Origin: Mariannaea sp. PMI_226
Lineage: Eukaryota; Ascomycota; Sordariomycetes; Hypocreales; Nectriaceae
NCBI GenBank assembly: GCA_024336345.1
Contig: JANFOG010000009.1
Coordinates: 930,001 to 994,000, forward strand
Length of the DNA stretch: 64,000 nt
Direction: 5' to 3'
Positions 10,669 to 19,118 of this stretch are shown piece after piece. How positions within the stretch are numbered: the stretch's first letter is position 1; each line of letters begins with the position of its first letter. The position numbers were made by a program, and so were the translations under genes. The notes beneath the pieces were generated by a model. The model was not told where the DNA came from, made no database searches, and saw only the letters and a program-made list of their open reading frames with translations.

Positions 10669-11487
10669 TTAGGCTTCTGTAAGGTTGCAGTTCGTAGTAC
10701 TAGCTGCTGCGGTGGTGCTAGCAGTAGTTGTAGTCGCGCCACGAGCGGACGTGCTTGAAGTGCTCTTGGTGCATGATACGCCAGAGTTGAGCCAGCACAC
10801 CTTGTCCCAAAAGTAGTTGTTGGTAGTTTCGGAAATAGGTCTCATTGCAACACTAGCAGGGACATCGTAAAAGTAGCACATCTCTGAATAAATTCCGTAT
10901 ATAAAGGAGACACAGCGATCGGCATGGTGGCTGTCGTTGCAAATATCAAAGCAATCCGACGCGCTCTCAGCGCCTCTGTAGGTGGCAAACTGGTCGTAAT
11001 CAGAGAATGTGCCCTCCTTATCGCATATAGCGTCAGCAGGTAGGCAATTCGTTGGAGTATGCGTCGGGGCTGTGGTTGTAGAGGAAGCTGTGTGGCTAGG
11101 CCAGCACTCAATGTCCCAATAGAAAACACCAGTTCCGGGAACTGCCTTTCCGCCAACATTGACAGGAATATCCCAGAGAATGCACGTCTTAGAACTAGGC
11201 GTATAGGTGAAGGATTTACAGCGGGCGACGTGATGCTCATCACTGCAAATGTCGGCACATGCAGACGGGCTCTTAGCGCCGACGTAGCTTCCCAAGGGAT
11301 GGAGCCCACTCAGGCCCGTCCTTTTGCCTTCCATATTACACGTGGTATCAGCTGGGGGAGAAGTAGTAGTAGTTGTTGTTGTTGTTGCAACCGATGTAGT
11401 GTGAGAGCCATGTTGGCTGCAAGGGCTGGCATTGCTTGCGATGAAGGCATGGCCCGCGAGAAGGAGAATGAGTTTAGCGGTATTCAT
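10669..11487 (-). CDS. Secreted protein with two six-cysteine PAN/Apple-like modules
   Basis: A single exon encodes 272 residues. A signal peptide covers about residues 1-20. A Thr-rich stretch (about 30-48) leads to module 1 with cysteines at 50, 77, 81, 90, 102 and 128. A second Ser/Thr linker leads to module 2 with cysteines at 155, 179, 183, 192, 204 and 231. The spacing is nearly identical in both, and both contain a D-I-C-(S/N)-D-x-H-H-x-x-R-C core and end in an aromatic-rich W/D...CW segment, so the modules are an internal duplication. PAN/Apple domains bind proteins or glycans, and this C-x3-C pattern with aromatic residues around it resembles them, but the assignment is inference. 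The Ser/Thr linkers and C-terminal Ser/Thr tail (241-265) are likely O-glycosylated. The protein does not end in a hydrophobic GPI signal, so it is probably released or wall-trapped. No enzyme motif is present. Confidence 0.8.
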   Translation of the reverse strand: MNTAKLILLLAGHAFIASNASPCSQHGSHTTSVATTTTTTTTSPPADTTCNMEGKRTGLSGLHPLGSYVGAKSPSACADICSDEHHVARCKSFTYTPSSKTCILWDIPVNVGGKAVPGTGVFYWDIECWPSHTASSTTTAPTHTPTNCLPADAICDKEGTFSDYDQFATYRGAESASDCFDICNDSHHADRCVSFIYGIYSEMCYFYDVPASVAMRPISETTNNYFWDKVCWLNSGVSCTKSTSSTSARGATTTTASTTAAASTTNCNLTEA

Positions 11488-12079
11488 GTTGATGTCTACA
11501 CCAGAGTGTATGAAGTCTTATGGATGATTCCGGTGCGGCTTTTCTAGTTTGTTTGCAAAGTCCTTCACGATATCTATTTCATTGCCGAAGGCTAGCATCT
11601 TATAATGACTGAATATACACTAAGATTGATCGCCCTCATTTTCCCTTAATAGCGAGCAACGACGTGGCTACCATCCAGTGGCGGGCCTAGTAGCTTGGCA
11701 CCTGAGAACCCGGATTACTTGCAGGACAATATTCGTATTTATCATTGGCCCCGACCAAATTCTCTCATTTTTGTGGACTCAGCCGACATGTCAGCCCACA
11801 GCTGAGTTGCAATACATGGGGAATCGCTGTAAGCACACTTAGCGTCTGACCCTGCATTTAGTCTGTCACAGTGTCTATCCTCGTATTGAGTAGATTTATT
11901 AGAGGATAGTCGGGCCTCTTCTTTCGTTTTGCTCAACCAACACTACGAATCTCAGTCCACATTGCTCCAACACAACGCACGCCTTGACATGACCGCTGAC
12001 CTTCTGCAAGGGAATTGCTTCGTATGAATACCATGAATAGAATCTTGACAGGCCAGGTGCGGATGTTCGATCATCTTGA
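11488..12079. other. Spacer, no gene seen
   Basis: Promoter side of the minus-strand secreted protein and 3' side of the short-chain dehydrogenase. Confidence 0.4.
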
Positions 12080-13291
12080 CTAGTAAGCAAACCTCTCCCC
12101 AACCAACTTCTCACTCAAAGTCCACAGTCTGTCCGCATCAATAGCATTGTTAGCCCATGGGTAAACTTCCTCCTCGTACTGGTCAGCAAGATGGCACTCG
12201 GTGAAATAGCCTCCGTTGTGGCCTGTTTGACACATATTAGTCAAGGGCTCCAGTCCAGGGTTTATACGGGGAGAAAGAAAGGGAAAATATGAAACGTAAC
12301 TAACCTTTGATGTCATCGCAGAATGAGCAGAAGACATGGGTTGCGATGATCTCGTCTTCGGAATTATAATTGTATTCATAATCCGGATGCATAGCTTTGT
12401 TCCCAATACTAGCATCAGCAGCATCTAGGGCGATAGATTGTTAGATCTCAATGGGAACAAGCCTCTCTCACACCTAAGGGGCTTCTCAAGACTTACAAAG
12501 ACTCTGCATCACTTCAGGATCACTCATGTCAAGATCTCGTGAAAGGTTGGTCACGAAAATTCCAGGGTCCAGAGAAAAGGCGAGCAGTCCTCTCCTACGC
12601 AGCCTCTCAGCCAAAGCCAAGGCCATCAGGATGTTTGCCGTCTTTGACTGGCCGTAAGCAAGCCACTTGTTGTAGCTCTTTCCGTCCTAAATATCCAAAT
12701 TGGCATCTTATTAGTGCTTGGGTCTTCTTACGTGGTGACATGGTAACTCACGGAAAAGTTATAATCAGTCCATCGAATGGGGTTGATCCGGTGCCCGGCG
12801 CTGCTAACCATTACCACTCGTGGCGTCTTAGACGCCAGGATCTTGGACATGATGAGATTTGTAAACAGAAAATGGCCAAGATGGTTGACTCCAAACTGTC
12901 TCTCGAATCCATCTTCAGTCTTTCCATATGGCACAGCCATGATACCTGCATTGTTCACAAGTAAGTCAATGTAGGGGACATCGCCCCAGGACATTACTTG
13001 GGCGGCTGCTTCGCGAATGTTCTCGAAAGACGCAAGGTCCAGGTTGAGCAGTCGTGTTTTGACGTTCACATTGACTCCCTTGACAGCTTCCTCTGTTTTC
13101 TTGTTGAGCGCATCATTCCGTCCTGCCAGAATGATGAGCGATGGACTGGCCTTTGCAACTGCGACGCAGTACAGGGCTCCAAGACCTCCAGGCGAAGTCC
13201 CTGTGACGAGGATCACCTTGTCCTTGATGTTGTCGGCAAACTCATCAATAAGTTTGGAGGATGTACTGTGTCGGCTGTACTTGGGAGCCAT
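12080..13291 (-). CDS. Short-chain dehydrogenase/reductase (retinol dehydrogenase/WWOX-like)
   Basis: Four minus-strand exons, 13291-12752, 12686-12497, 12424-12305 and 12222-12080, give 330 residues. Introns are 65, 72 and 82 nt with donors GTGAGT, GTAAGT and GTTAGT, and all joins keep frame. It is an NAD(P)-dependent oxidoreductase of the classical Rossmann fold. Visible motifs are the nucleotide-binding TGTSPGGLG at 30-38, NNAG at 113-116, the catalytic Ser in VSSAGHR near 163, and Y-x-x-x-K as YGQSK at 191-195. The glycine motif is slightly unusual: a Pro stands where many members have Ser or Gly. The length of 330 and the post-catalytic proline-glycine segment fit the large retinol-dehydrogenase-like group, whose fungal substrates are mostly unknown. 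It has no signal peptide and is probably cytosolic or peripheral. The ATG at 13291 is the first in frame and precedes the fold by about 25 residues. Confidence 0.88.
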
Positions 13292-14565
13292 GATCAATGA
13301 CGAAAAGTTTGGTGAGGATGCTTGAGCTGAGGTTGAGCTTCATGTTCAAATCAAAAACAGAGCGAGGATGGCATATATATATGTTTATGTTTCTGTGTAT
13401 GGTTTTTATTCTAGTTTCAAGTTTCCCTTCAGAACTAGCAACCCTTTCAGCACTCAAAGTGCTGGCAATATCATGGACAACGGATTTGTTCAGTTATGTG
13501 CAACATTAACTCCGAACCTCAGCACAAGCAACGGACTCGCGTCAGGTCCACAGTAACCTTTTGGCGCCAAATGTGGTGATATTGGCATAGATGTACCGCC
13601 AGGTATCGATACTTCACCAATTCCTATCGATTATTCGCATTTCAGTAGGATATCATATTTGACTGGATACTTCTTCTGTCGGATGTCAATTCAAAAAGTC
13701 ATTAAAGGATTATAGCTGAGCAATTCTGAAGAATGTTTCCCAGGATAAGGGAAGCTTCGGCTCTTCCTATCCTAATTACCCGAGGATAGTCCCTTTTTCT
13801 CTCAAGACTTTTCTCTACATCTTCAAGTCTTTCACATATGTTGGAAGAGTTTCTGCCTGTCAAACATACAGATGCCGGCAGTAGGTGGGTGATGAGAGAA
13901 CAGAGCCGCCACTGGCTGAACACTAATGCAGGCGGCCCGGAGTTTTGGAGATAGCGCCGCAGCCTCGTCTCACCTGCATAGTACTATCGAACTCACGGAC
14001 TGGCGTTCCAAGAAGAACCCAACTGAAGAGTCGTGCCAGTCCGCATTAGAAGCGCAATGTTCTGGAATTAATTCCAATCAAATGACTTGCTGTGGCAGTT
14101 CGTTCTATGATTGGTAAGGCCAGTTGACCCAGTTCCAGAAGTGGACAAGGACAAGCTCCCTCTGTCCCTTAGCCGAATGGTTGAGACAATGTAGGCTCCG
14201 GATAGCACAACTGACCTTGGGTAGGTAATTAGCCGCATTTGAGAAATGGACTTGATGTTAGTAGCTATTGTCCGCGTGGCGGTGAGGGGATTACCTGTAC
14301 CTGGATTTCCAGCCGCTGTCTCCGTTGAGTGTCTGTTGTTTCTGTGCCATGGAGCCAACATTTGCAGCATTGGCACTGAGCTAGATTAAGGTACCAACTT
14401 CTCTATTGATAGTTACTTGTAGATATAATATCACCATAGACAAGAAAATAACCGCTACCCAGGAAATGATGCAGAATACAATAACAATCGCTTGTTTCGG
14501 TTGGAGGCATTCACTCGCAGCATCCCACCTTAACGCGTTAGAAGTGGCCGGAGCAGCATCGCAAA
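13292..14565. other. Spacer, no supportable gene
   Basis: Short open frames only. One minus-strand frame at 14381-14623 could encode a membrane helix but overlaps the first tRNA-Phe gene and has no family resemblance. Confidence 0.35.
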
Positions 14566-14696
14566 GCGGGTTTAGCTCAGTTGGGGTATGTCCAATAACT
14601 TCTAATTCACGCTTCGAGCACAATAACTAACCTTCACTGACAGAGAGCGTCAGACTGAAGATCTGAAGGTCATGTGTTCGATCCACATAAACCGCA
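14566..14696 (+). tRNA. tRNA-Phe (GAA), copy 1, with GT-AG intron in the D-loop
   Basis: Exon 1 is 14566-14585 and exon 2 is 14644-14696, giving 73 nt with anticodon GAA. The 5' part GCGGGTT pairs with AAACCGC except for G5 facing A68. The D-stem GCTC/GAGC, anticodon stem CAGA/TCTG and T-arm ATGTG/CACAT are intact, with the box A sequence TAGCTCAGTTGG and box B GTTCGATCC. The gene is interrupted after G20 by a 58-nt segment. Without it the D-loop reads AGTTGGGA, as in yeast tRNA-Phe. The anticodon loop CTGAAGA is continuous, so the usual 37/38 intron is absent. A T5 terminator follows at 14708. This is the only plus-strand member of a four-gene cluster. A standard tRNA scan would likely miss it or call it a pseudogene. 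Confidence 0.9.
14586..14643 (+). other. Spliceosomal-type intron inside tRNA-Phe copy 1
   Basis: 58 nt, donor GTATGT, branch CTAAC at 14627-14631, end GACAG. It contains no run of four T, so it would not stop Pol III. It lies between tRNA positions 20 and 21, not at the 37/38 site used by tRNA endonuclease. Confidence 0.8.
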
Positions 14697-14707
14697 ATCA
14701 ACTTATC

Positions 14708-14712
14708 TTTTT
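14708..14712 (+). terminator. Pol III terminator of tRNA-Phe copy 1
   Basis: T5 run 12 nt after the tRNA end. Confidence 0.7.
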
Positions 14713-15325
14713 GCCGTTTTAGACAATTATTCAACAGCAGGGAGTATTGTTGACATGTTTCTCTGTGCTCGTTCATGTCTGCTTGGATGAAGAGTTGCCT
14801 GGTTGCACTCCGGATGCAACCCAGGACCCTTGACTTTTTGGAGGTCGCACACTTGATGTTCATAGCAGTACGAAACAACCTCACGTACGATTTATATAAC
14901 ACGGGAATAATTTCCCCATCAAAACTATGCTAGGAGGCTTTGCTCTCAAGCTTCAAATCAGTCGCGCATATCTACATTGTTGCCTCCTTCTTTACTTGAT
15001 GGGGTTTTGAATATCTCTGAAATTGAGACACCAGGGGCTGGGTTTAGGCAAAAGTGCTTCTCGAGCATAAGTGAATATTGAGGTTCGAATTTGTGTGAAC
15101 ATCATTGGCCTCTCTATTCAAAAGATAGCGGGATTGTTTTGCATAACACCTTGCTCAACAGTCCTGCAATGGAATTGTGCCTTGTCGAGTAAGCAGCCCG
15201 CTCACAGGTACCTACCAAGGCAAAAAAGTCTCTCTCTAGCCTTATTGGTGGACAGGAACCAAGGCCCTGTACAGCTAAAGCGGTTACTTCATGAACATGA
15301 GAACATGACAATAGAATCAAGGAGC

Positions 15326-15330
15326 AAAAA
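15326..15330 (-). terminator. Pol III terminator of tRNA-Phe copy 2
   Basis: A5 on the plus strand, T5 on the transcript strand, about 10 nt after the tRNA end. Confidence 0.7.
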
Positions 15331-15339
15331 GATAGTGTT

Positions 15340-15468
15340 TGCGGTTTATGTGGATCGAACACATGACCTTCAGATCTTCAGTCTGACGCTCTCTGTAGAG
15401 ATGGTTAGACTTGTATGTGCTGGAGTTTTGAAAGTTATAGCAACTTACCCCAACTGAGCTAAACCCGC
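15340..15468 (-). tRNA. tRNA-Phe (GAA), copy 2, with GT-AG intron in the D-loop
   Basis: Exon 1 is 15468-15449 and exon 2 is 15392-15340. The spliced 73 nt are identical to copy 1, including the G5/A68 mismatch and anticodon GAA. The 56-nt insert is at the same place, after G20, and again starts with a strong donor (GTAAGT) and ends with a CTAAC branch and ACAG. Its internal sequence differs clearly from that of copy 1. The anticodon loop has no intron. Boxes A and B are intact but separated by the insert, a spacing Pol III factor TFIIIC is known to tolerate. Confidence 0.9.
15393..15448 (-). other. Spliceosomal-type intron inside tRNA-Phe copy 2
   Basis: 56 nt, donor GTAAGT, branch TCTAACC, end CTACAG. 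No T4 run on the transcript strand. The 3' half resembles the intron of copy 3. Confidence 0.8.
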
Positions 15469-15571
15469 TTGGTGACGTTCGATGCTGCGATTAGGCCCTA
15501 AGTCGACTCTGCGGACATGGGACCAGGAAAAAAAAGATGAAGCCCCCCAGCAGCTCTCAGAATGAACTTGC

Positions 15572-15576
15572 AAAAA
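15572..15576 (-). terminator. Pol III terminator of tRNA-Phe copy 3
   Basis: T5 on the transcript strand in a flank very similar to that of copy 2. Confidence 0.7.
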
Positions 15577-15585
15577 GATAGTATT

Positions 15586-15718
15586 TGCGGTTTATGTGGA
15601 TCGAACACATGACCTTCAGATCTTCAGTCTGACGCTCTCTAAGAGATTGGTTAGACTTTTGAATGGGCTGGAGTTTTACAAGTGTGTGAACAACTTACCC
15701 CAACTGAGCTAAACCCGC
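15586..15718 (-). tRNA. tRNA-Phe (GAA), copy 3, with GT-AG intron in the D-loop
   Basis: Exon 1 is 15718-15699 and exon 2 is 15638-15586. The spliced product is identical to the other copies. The insert is 60 nt, the longest of the four. Downstream sequence up to the terminator is close to that of copy 2, pointing to tandem duplication. The same orientation and a distance of about 120 bp suggest copies 2 and 3 arose from one another, yet the introns differ by several substitutions and small indels while the exons do not differ at all. Confidence 0.9.
15639..15698 (-). other. Spliceosomal-type intron inside tRNA-Phe copy 3
   Basis: 60 nt, donor GTAAGT, branch TCTAACC, end CTCTTAG (TAG acceptor). 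No T4 run on the transcript strand. Confidence 0.8.
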
Positions 15719-15807
15719 TTTGTTATGCCGCCGGCGTGGATCTTGCGTACATATTCCCCTCGTGTGGGACAGGTAGGATTTTGAAAAAAATTAAAGGCGA
15801 AACTCGC

Positions 15808-15813
15808 AAAAAA
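15808..15813 (-). terminator. Pol III terminator of tRNA-Phe copy 4
   Basis: T6 on the transcript strand about 12 nt after the tRNA end. Confidence 0.7.
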
Positions 15814-15824
15814 TAAGTCGCATA

Positions 15825-15953
15825 TGCGGTTTATGTGGATCGAACACATGACCTTCAGATCTTCAGTCTGACGCTCTCTGTCAGTGAAGGTTAGTTATTG
15901 TGCTGCAAGTGAGGAATTCGTTTGATAACATACCCCAACTGAGCTAAACCCGC
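15825..15953 (-). tRNA. tRNA-Phe (GAA), copy 4, with GT-AG intron in the D-loop
   Basis: Exon 1 is 15953-15934 and exon 2 is 15877-15825. The spliced product again equals the other three copies. The insert is 56 nt at the same position. Its donor and 3' half match copy 1, on the opposite strand 1.2 kb away, and not its neighbours copies 2 and 3. The anticodon loop is uninterrupted and boxes A and B are intact. Confidence 0.9.
15878..15933 (-). other. Spliceosomal-type intron inside tRNA-Phe copy 4
   Basis: 56 nt, donor GTATGT, branch AACTAAC, end CTGACAG. No T4 run on the transcript strand. The last 25 nt are identical to the copy 1 intron. Confidence 0.8.
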
Positions 15954-16393
15954 GTGTTTGGATGCTGAGAGTGACTGCTATTGCAGAATATTCAGGGCGT
16001 GTGAGCCCTGACCACCAAGTCTGCCGCTGCCCACCCTAGAGCTAGCATTTTCGTTTCTGCATTGCTGCTCAATTCTGTTCCCAGTTTGACGAATTTGATG
16101 CTTGAACGAAAAAAACATGAATGGATATTTCATATTTCAATTAATAAAAATTTGAAGAAATTTGTTTGAAGAGTTATAGCATTGTTTAAGCAGGTACGTG
16201 TGGGATTTGCTTATAGTGTAAAATAGACAGCCATTATTGAAGTTACTACAACATACCCCCATAACTAACACCAACTTACAACTAACACCTCTTGAATGCA
16301 CAACACGAGAAACAAATTGAACAATGATCAAACTTGATAGACACTGAGTGGGGTCTCACTATTCAATCCTTTTTTCTCCCGCCTTCTTCCATT
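15954..16393. other. Spacer, no gene seen
   Basis: AT-rich sequence between the tRNA cluster and the 3' end of the cytochrome b5 reductase gene. Confidence 0.4.
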
Positions 16394-17432
16394 TTAAAAC
16401 TTGTGAATCTGATCTTTCCGATAACCGAGCTCTCCCAGGATTCCAGTTGATCTCACCTTGCCCACCAGCGACGTTTCCATCGCCGGGGGTCCACAAACAA
16501 ATACCTTGGTATCCCCTTTGCTCGCCGGGAGCACCTCCTCCAGTAACTGCTTCGTGACATATCCTTTCCGGAAGGGCGATCCCTCGCTAGGGTGGCTGAC
16601 AGTGTAGATGGCCCTGAAACGATCGGGGAACTCCCTGGAGAACTGCTCAAACTCGTCGCGCAGGAGCACGTCCTCATCGCCGTTGACGCCAAACACGAGG
16701 GTGATGGCCGTCTTGTCCTCTGGGTTGCGCAGGATGCCCTGCGCGAGCTGGAAGATGGGTGTGATTCCGGCCCCGCCTGCGATCAGGGCAATGTGGGGGA
16801 ACTCATTGGCTTTCCACCCATAGCCCTTCAACGCTGCAGCGAAGAACAGCTTGTCGCCGGGTTGTAGGGAGTGCAGGTGGGTACTGGCCTTGCCATTGGG
16901 GTATTTCTTGACAAGCAGATCTAGAAATCCGGGTTCATCTATATAATACTTTAGTCAATTATTTTCTATACTGTCAACCTGGTGAGTTTTGGTTATATGA
17001 CATACCAGAGGCACTAACTGGTGTGTAAGGACGGGGCACGGGAACCCAGCCCCCATTGGGCCATGAAACGGTCAAGAGTGCAGCTATTTATTTTTAAGAA
17101 TGATGAATTAGCCCGATAATTTCCTTGGAGTGTGTGTGTGTGTGTAATAGTAAGTGCCATAACTTACAAGCAAGAGGGCGGCCGCTGATTGCATCATCTT
17201 GGGGTAGTCTGAACCGGAGGCGCTTGGTGTTGTGGTTTACCAACTTGGAGCTCTCGAGCGGGAGAGACACAAATGCCGGCCCACCCTTGAAAATTATGCG
17301 AGGCATATTTGATTCAGCAGAGGCGTTTCCAATGGCGAGCACCGAGAATATCCCAATTGCAATTCCGCTGGCGGCAAGACTGGCTATCACGGGAGCTGAG
17401 CGAGCTTGGTGGAAGGCGAGTCTCAAAGACAT
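16394..17432 (-). CDS. MCR1: NADH-cytochrome b5 reductase, mitochondrial type
   Basis: Three minus-strand exons, 17432-17168, 17083-17006 and 16938-16394, give 295 residues. Introns are 84 and 67 nt (GTAAGT/TAG and GTATGT/TAG). The enzyme uses FAD to pass electrons from NADH to cytochrome b5 or other acceptors. The N-terminus has a basic stretch and one hydrophobic helix (about 16-36), matching outer-membrane or intermembrane-space Mcr1. FAD-binding RPYTPVS is at 106-112 and GKAST at about 130-134. The NADH-binding GGAGITP is at 169-175 and CGPP at 263-266. The order and length fit the family. A TG repeat lies in intron 1. The start at 17432 is the first ATG giving the basic-hydrophobic N-terminus. 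Microsomal Cbr1 is the alternative, but the N-terminal arrangement favours Mcr1. Confidence 0.93.
17131..17145. repeat. TG dinucleotide repeat
   Basis: About seven TG units in intron 1 of the b5 reductase gene. Confidence 0.8.
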
Positions 17433-18269
17433 GATTGACGGCTCCAGACCTGTGCTGTTGTTCTATTAGACGACTCAACAATAGCAAATCAAGGTACCTG
17501 GTTTTATCGAATAGACAAGAAATAATCTACACAGGGTATGCAAGGGCATGTCCATCTATTTGAGGAATCATCTGCCTGATCTTACTACATGATGCCACGC
17601 AGTCGGTGTTTCCGGACATTTCTCATTTGTCCGGGACCGAAAACCCCCGTCAACCCGGCATGATCGCAAAATACCAGTACCGAACGCGAATTCACGTCAG
17701 GTCACGGACCCGAGACGCCCCAAATCTACCAATTGCGTGGGCAATGACGCGTGGTGGCATTGATTCCTTCAGTTGTTGGTGTGTGTTTATTTGGTCAGTT
17801 TTTCGTTTACTGGAACTCGCACAAAACAGCGGCGAGCTGAGCCTTGCGCAATGAGGTCGGCACACGGAGGTCTCCAGCTCCGACTTATAAGACAAGACTG
17901 CTAGGGTGCATCATGCGACTCAGCTGTAAATATCAGTTTTTGTTTCTTTTGCTACTTACAAGCTTTTACTATGTGTTTTTTTTTTAGAACAAATTACTGC
18001 ACCCGCTTCATAAATCCTGCATAAACAGGCACTGTTGGTCGTTTGTCTAGATGAGAGACGGCAAACTTGCATCCAACACGCCGGGAGGAAAGTTGCATCT
18101 TTGCAGGTTGTAGGAACGACCTCAGACACTCAACATAGAGAATAAAACAATCTAGTAGAATTATAGTAAACTTTTTTTTGTATCAAATTCTTCCATTGTG
18201 TCATCTACCATTGTCTTCCTTATTCTTCCTTGTCCGTAAAGCCTGAAGTCGCAACCGTTGGTCAATTTC
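17433..18269. other. Spacer, no gene seen
   Basis: Promoter of the b5 reductase gene on the left, and the 3' flank of the spherulin-4 gene on the right with T-rich tracts near 17975-17987. Confidence 0.4.
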
Positions 18270-19118
18270 TCATCTGGCACTAGCCAGCGAATCCGCATTC
18301 TGTCCAACAGTCGCGGGAGTAGATGTAATGTCGTTGTAGCCCGCAGAGCAAAAATAAAACCAGCCGAGGCCGTAGTCGACAATGGCCATTAAATAGCTCG
18401 TCAGCAGCTCTGCAGAGGCCGCGTTGCCCTGATAGTCCTGGCCGGCGAAGGTGTTGACAATGACTGCGCCCTGCGACTTCTTGTCACTGGGGAAGTTGGC
18501 GCTCAGAGTTTCCTGGCCTTTGTACTGTGGGCCCTTGTCGCAGTTGAGGCAACTCTCGAAACCGACGACGATGTCGCAAATGTTGTAGAAGTCGGGTGTC
18601 GCTGCTACGCCGAAGTTGCATATGGTAACGATGGGCTGGTTAAGTGCAGAATTTATTTGCCGAGCATGTTGGATGGCCTCCTCCAGATAGGAGAAGTCGG
18701 CAGGTGACTCGTCAAAGAAAATTCCGTGTATCGAAATGTCTGCCTCGGGAAAGGCAGTCCAGTTGGCGTAATTGAAGATGTCATTCTGTACTTGGTCCAT
18801 TGGGGTCTGGCCGTAGTTGGTTCTCACGTAACCAACAGTCTTGACGTTTTTGAATGAATTCAACTGAGAGACACCGCTGATGTAGTTGGCGTCATCATTA
18901 CCCGGCTTGCCAGTTGCTCCGGGACCGTTGTCGGGGTTGACGACGATCGTCCAGTCGATATCAGGATGATTGGTGACAGCGTCGAAGACGGGGTGCCAAT
19001 TGGCAGCACCGTCATTCGCGTTCGCAGAAGGATAGACGTAAAGAGGCAGCAGGATGCCAGTAGCAGCCACAGAGGTGACCAGATTGGCCAGCGCAGTTGA
19101 GACGAGGACGGCTCTCAT
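18270..19118 (-). CDS. Secreted spherulin-4 family protein (GH135-like)
   Basis: A single exon encodes 282 residues from the ATG at 19118, chosen because it places a signal peptide (MRAVLVSTALANLVTSVAA) at the N-terminus. An upstream in-frame ATG at 19205 would bury it. The body follows the spherulin-4 pattern: GILLPLYVYPS at 21-31, WTIVVNPDNGPG at about 56-67, VGYVRTNYGQ at 95-104, GIFFDES at 132-138, and a Cys-containing loop near 181-193. Family members include Sph3 of Aspergillus fumigatus, a GH135 hydrolase of galactosaminogalactan. The Asp/Glu pair in FFDES is a likely active-site position. Fungal homologues are cell-surface or secreted, and the lack of a C-terminal hydrophobic anchor suggests secretion. 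Substrate here is inferred, not shown. Confidence 0.9.
   Translation of the reverse strand: MRAVLVSTALANLVTSVAATGILLPLYVYPSANANDGAANWHPVFDAVTNHPDIDWTIVVNPDNGPGATGKPGNDDANYISGVSQLNSFKNVKTVGYVRTNYGQTPMDQVQNDIFNYANWTAFPEADISIHGIFFDESPADFSYLEEAIQHARQINSALNQPIVTICNFGVAATPDFYNICDIVVGFESCLNCDKGPQYKGQETLSANFPSDKKSQGAVIVNTFAGQDYQGNAASAELLTSYLMAIVDYGLGWFYFCSAGYNDITSTPATVGQNADSLASAR

Larger units (their letters stand above)
14697..15339. other. Spacer between tRNA-Phe copies 1 and 2
   Basis: No gene seen. Copies 1 and 2 are convergent, so both terminators fall here. Confidence 0.4.

Noticed and set aside
14381..14623. Minus-strand frame with a membrane helix next to tRNA-Phe copy 1
   Set aside because: It overlaps the tRNA gene, has no recognisable family, and the hydrophobic run may be chance.
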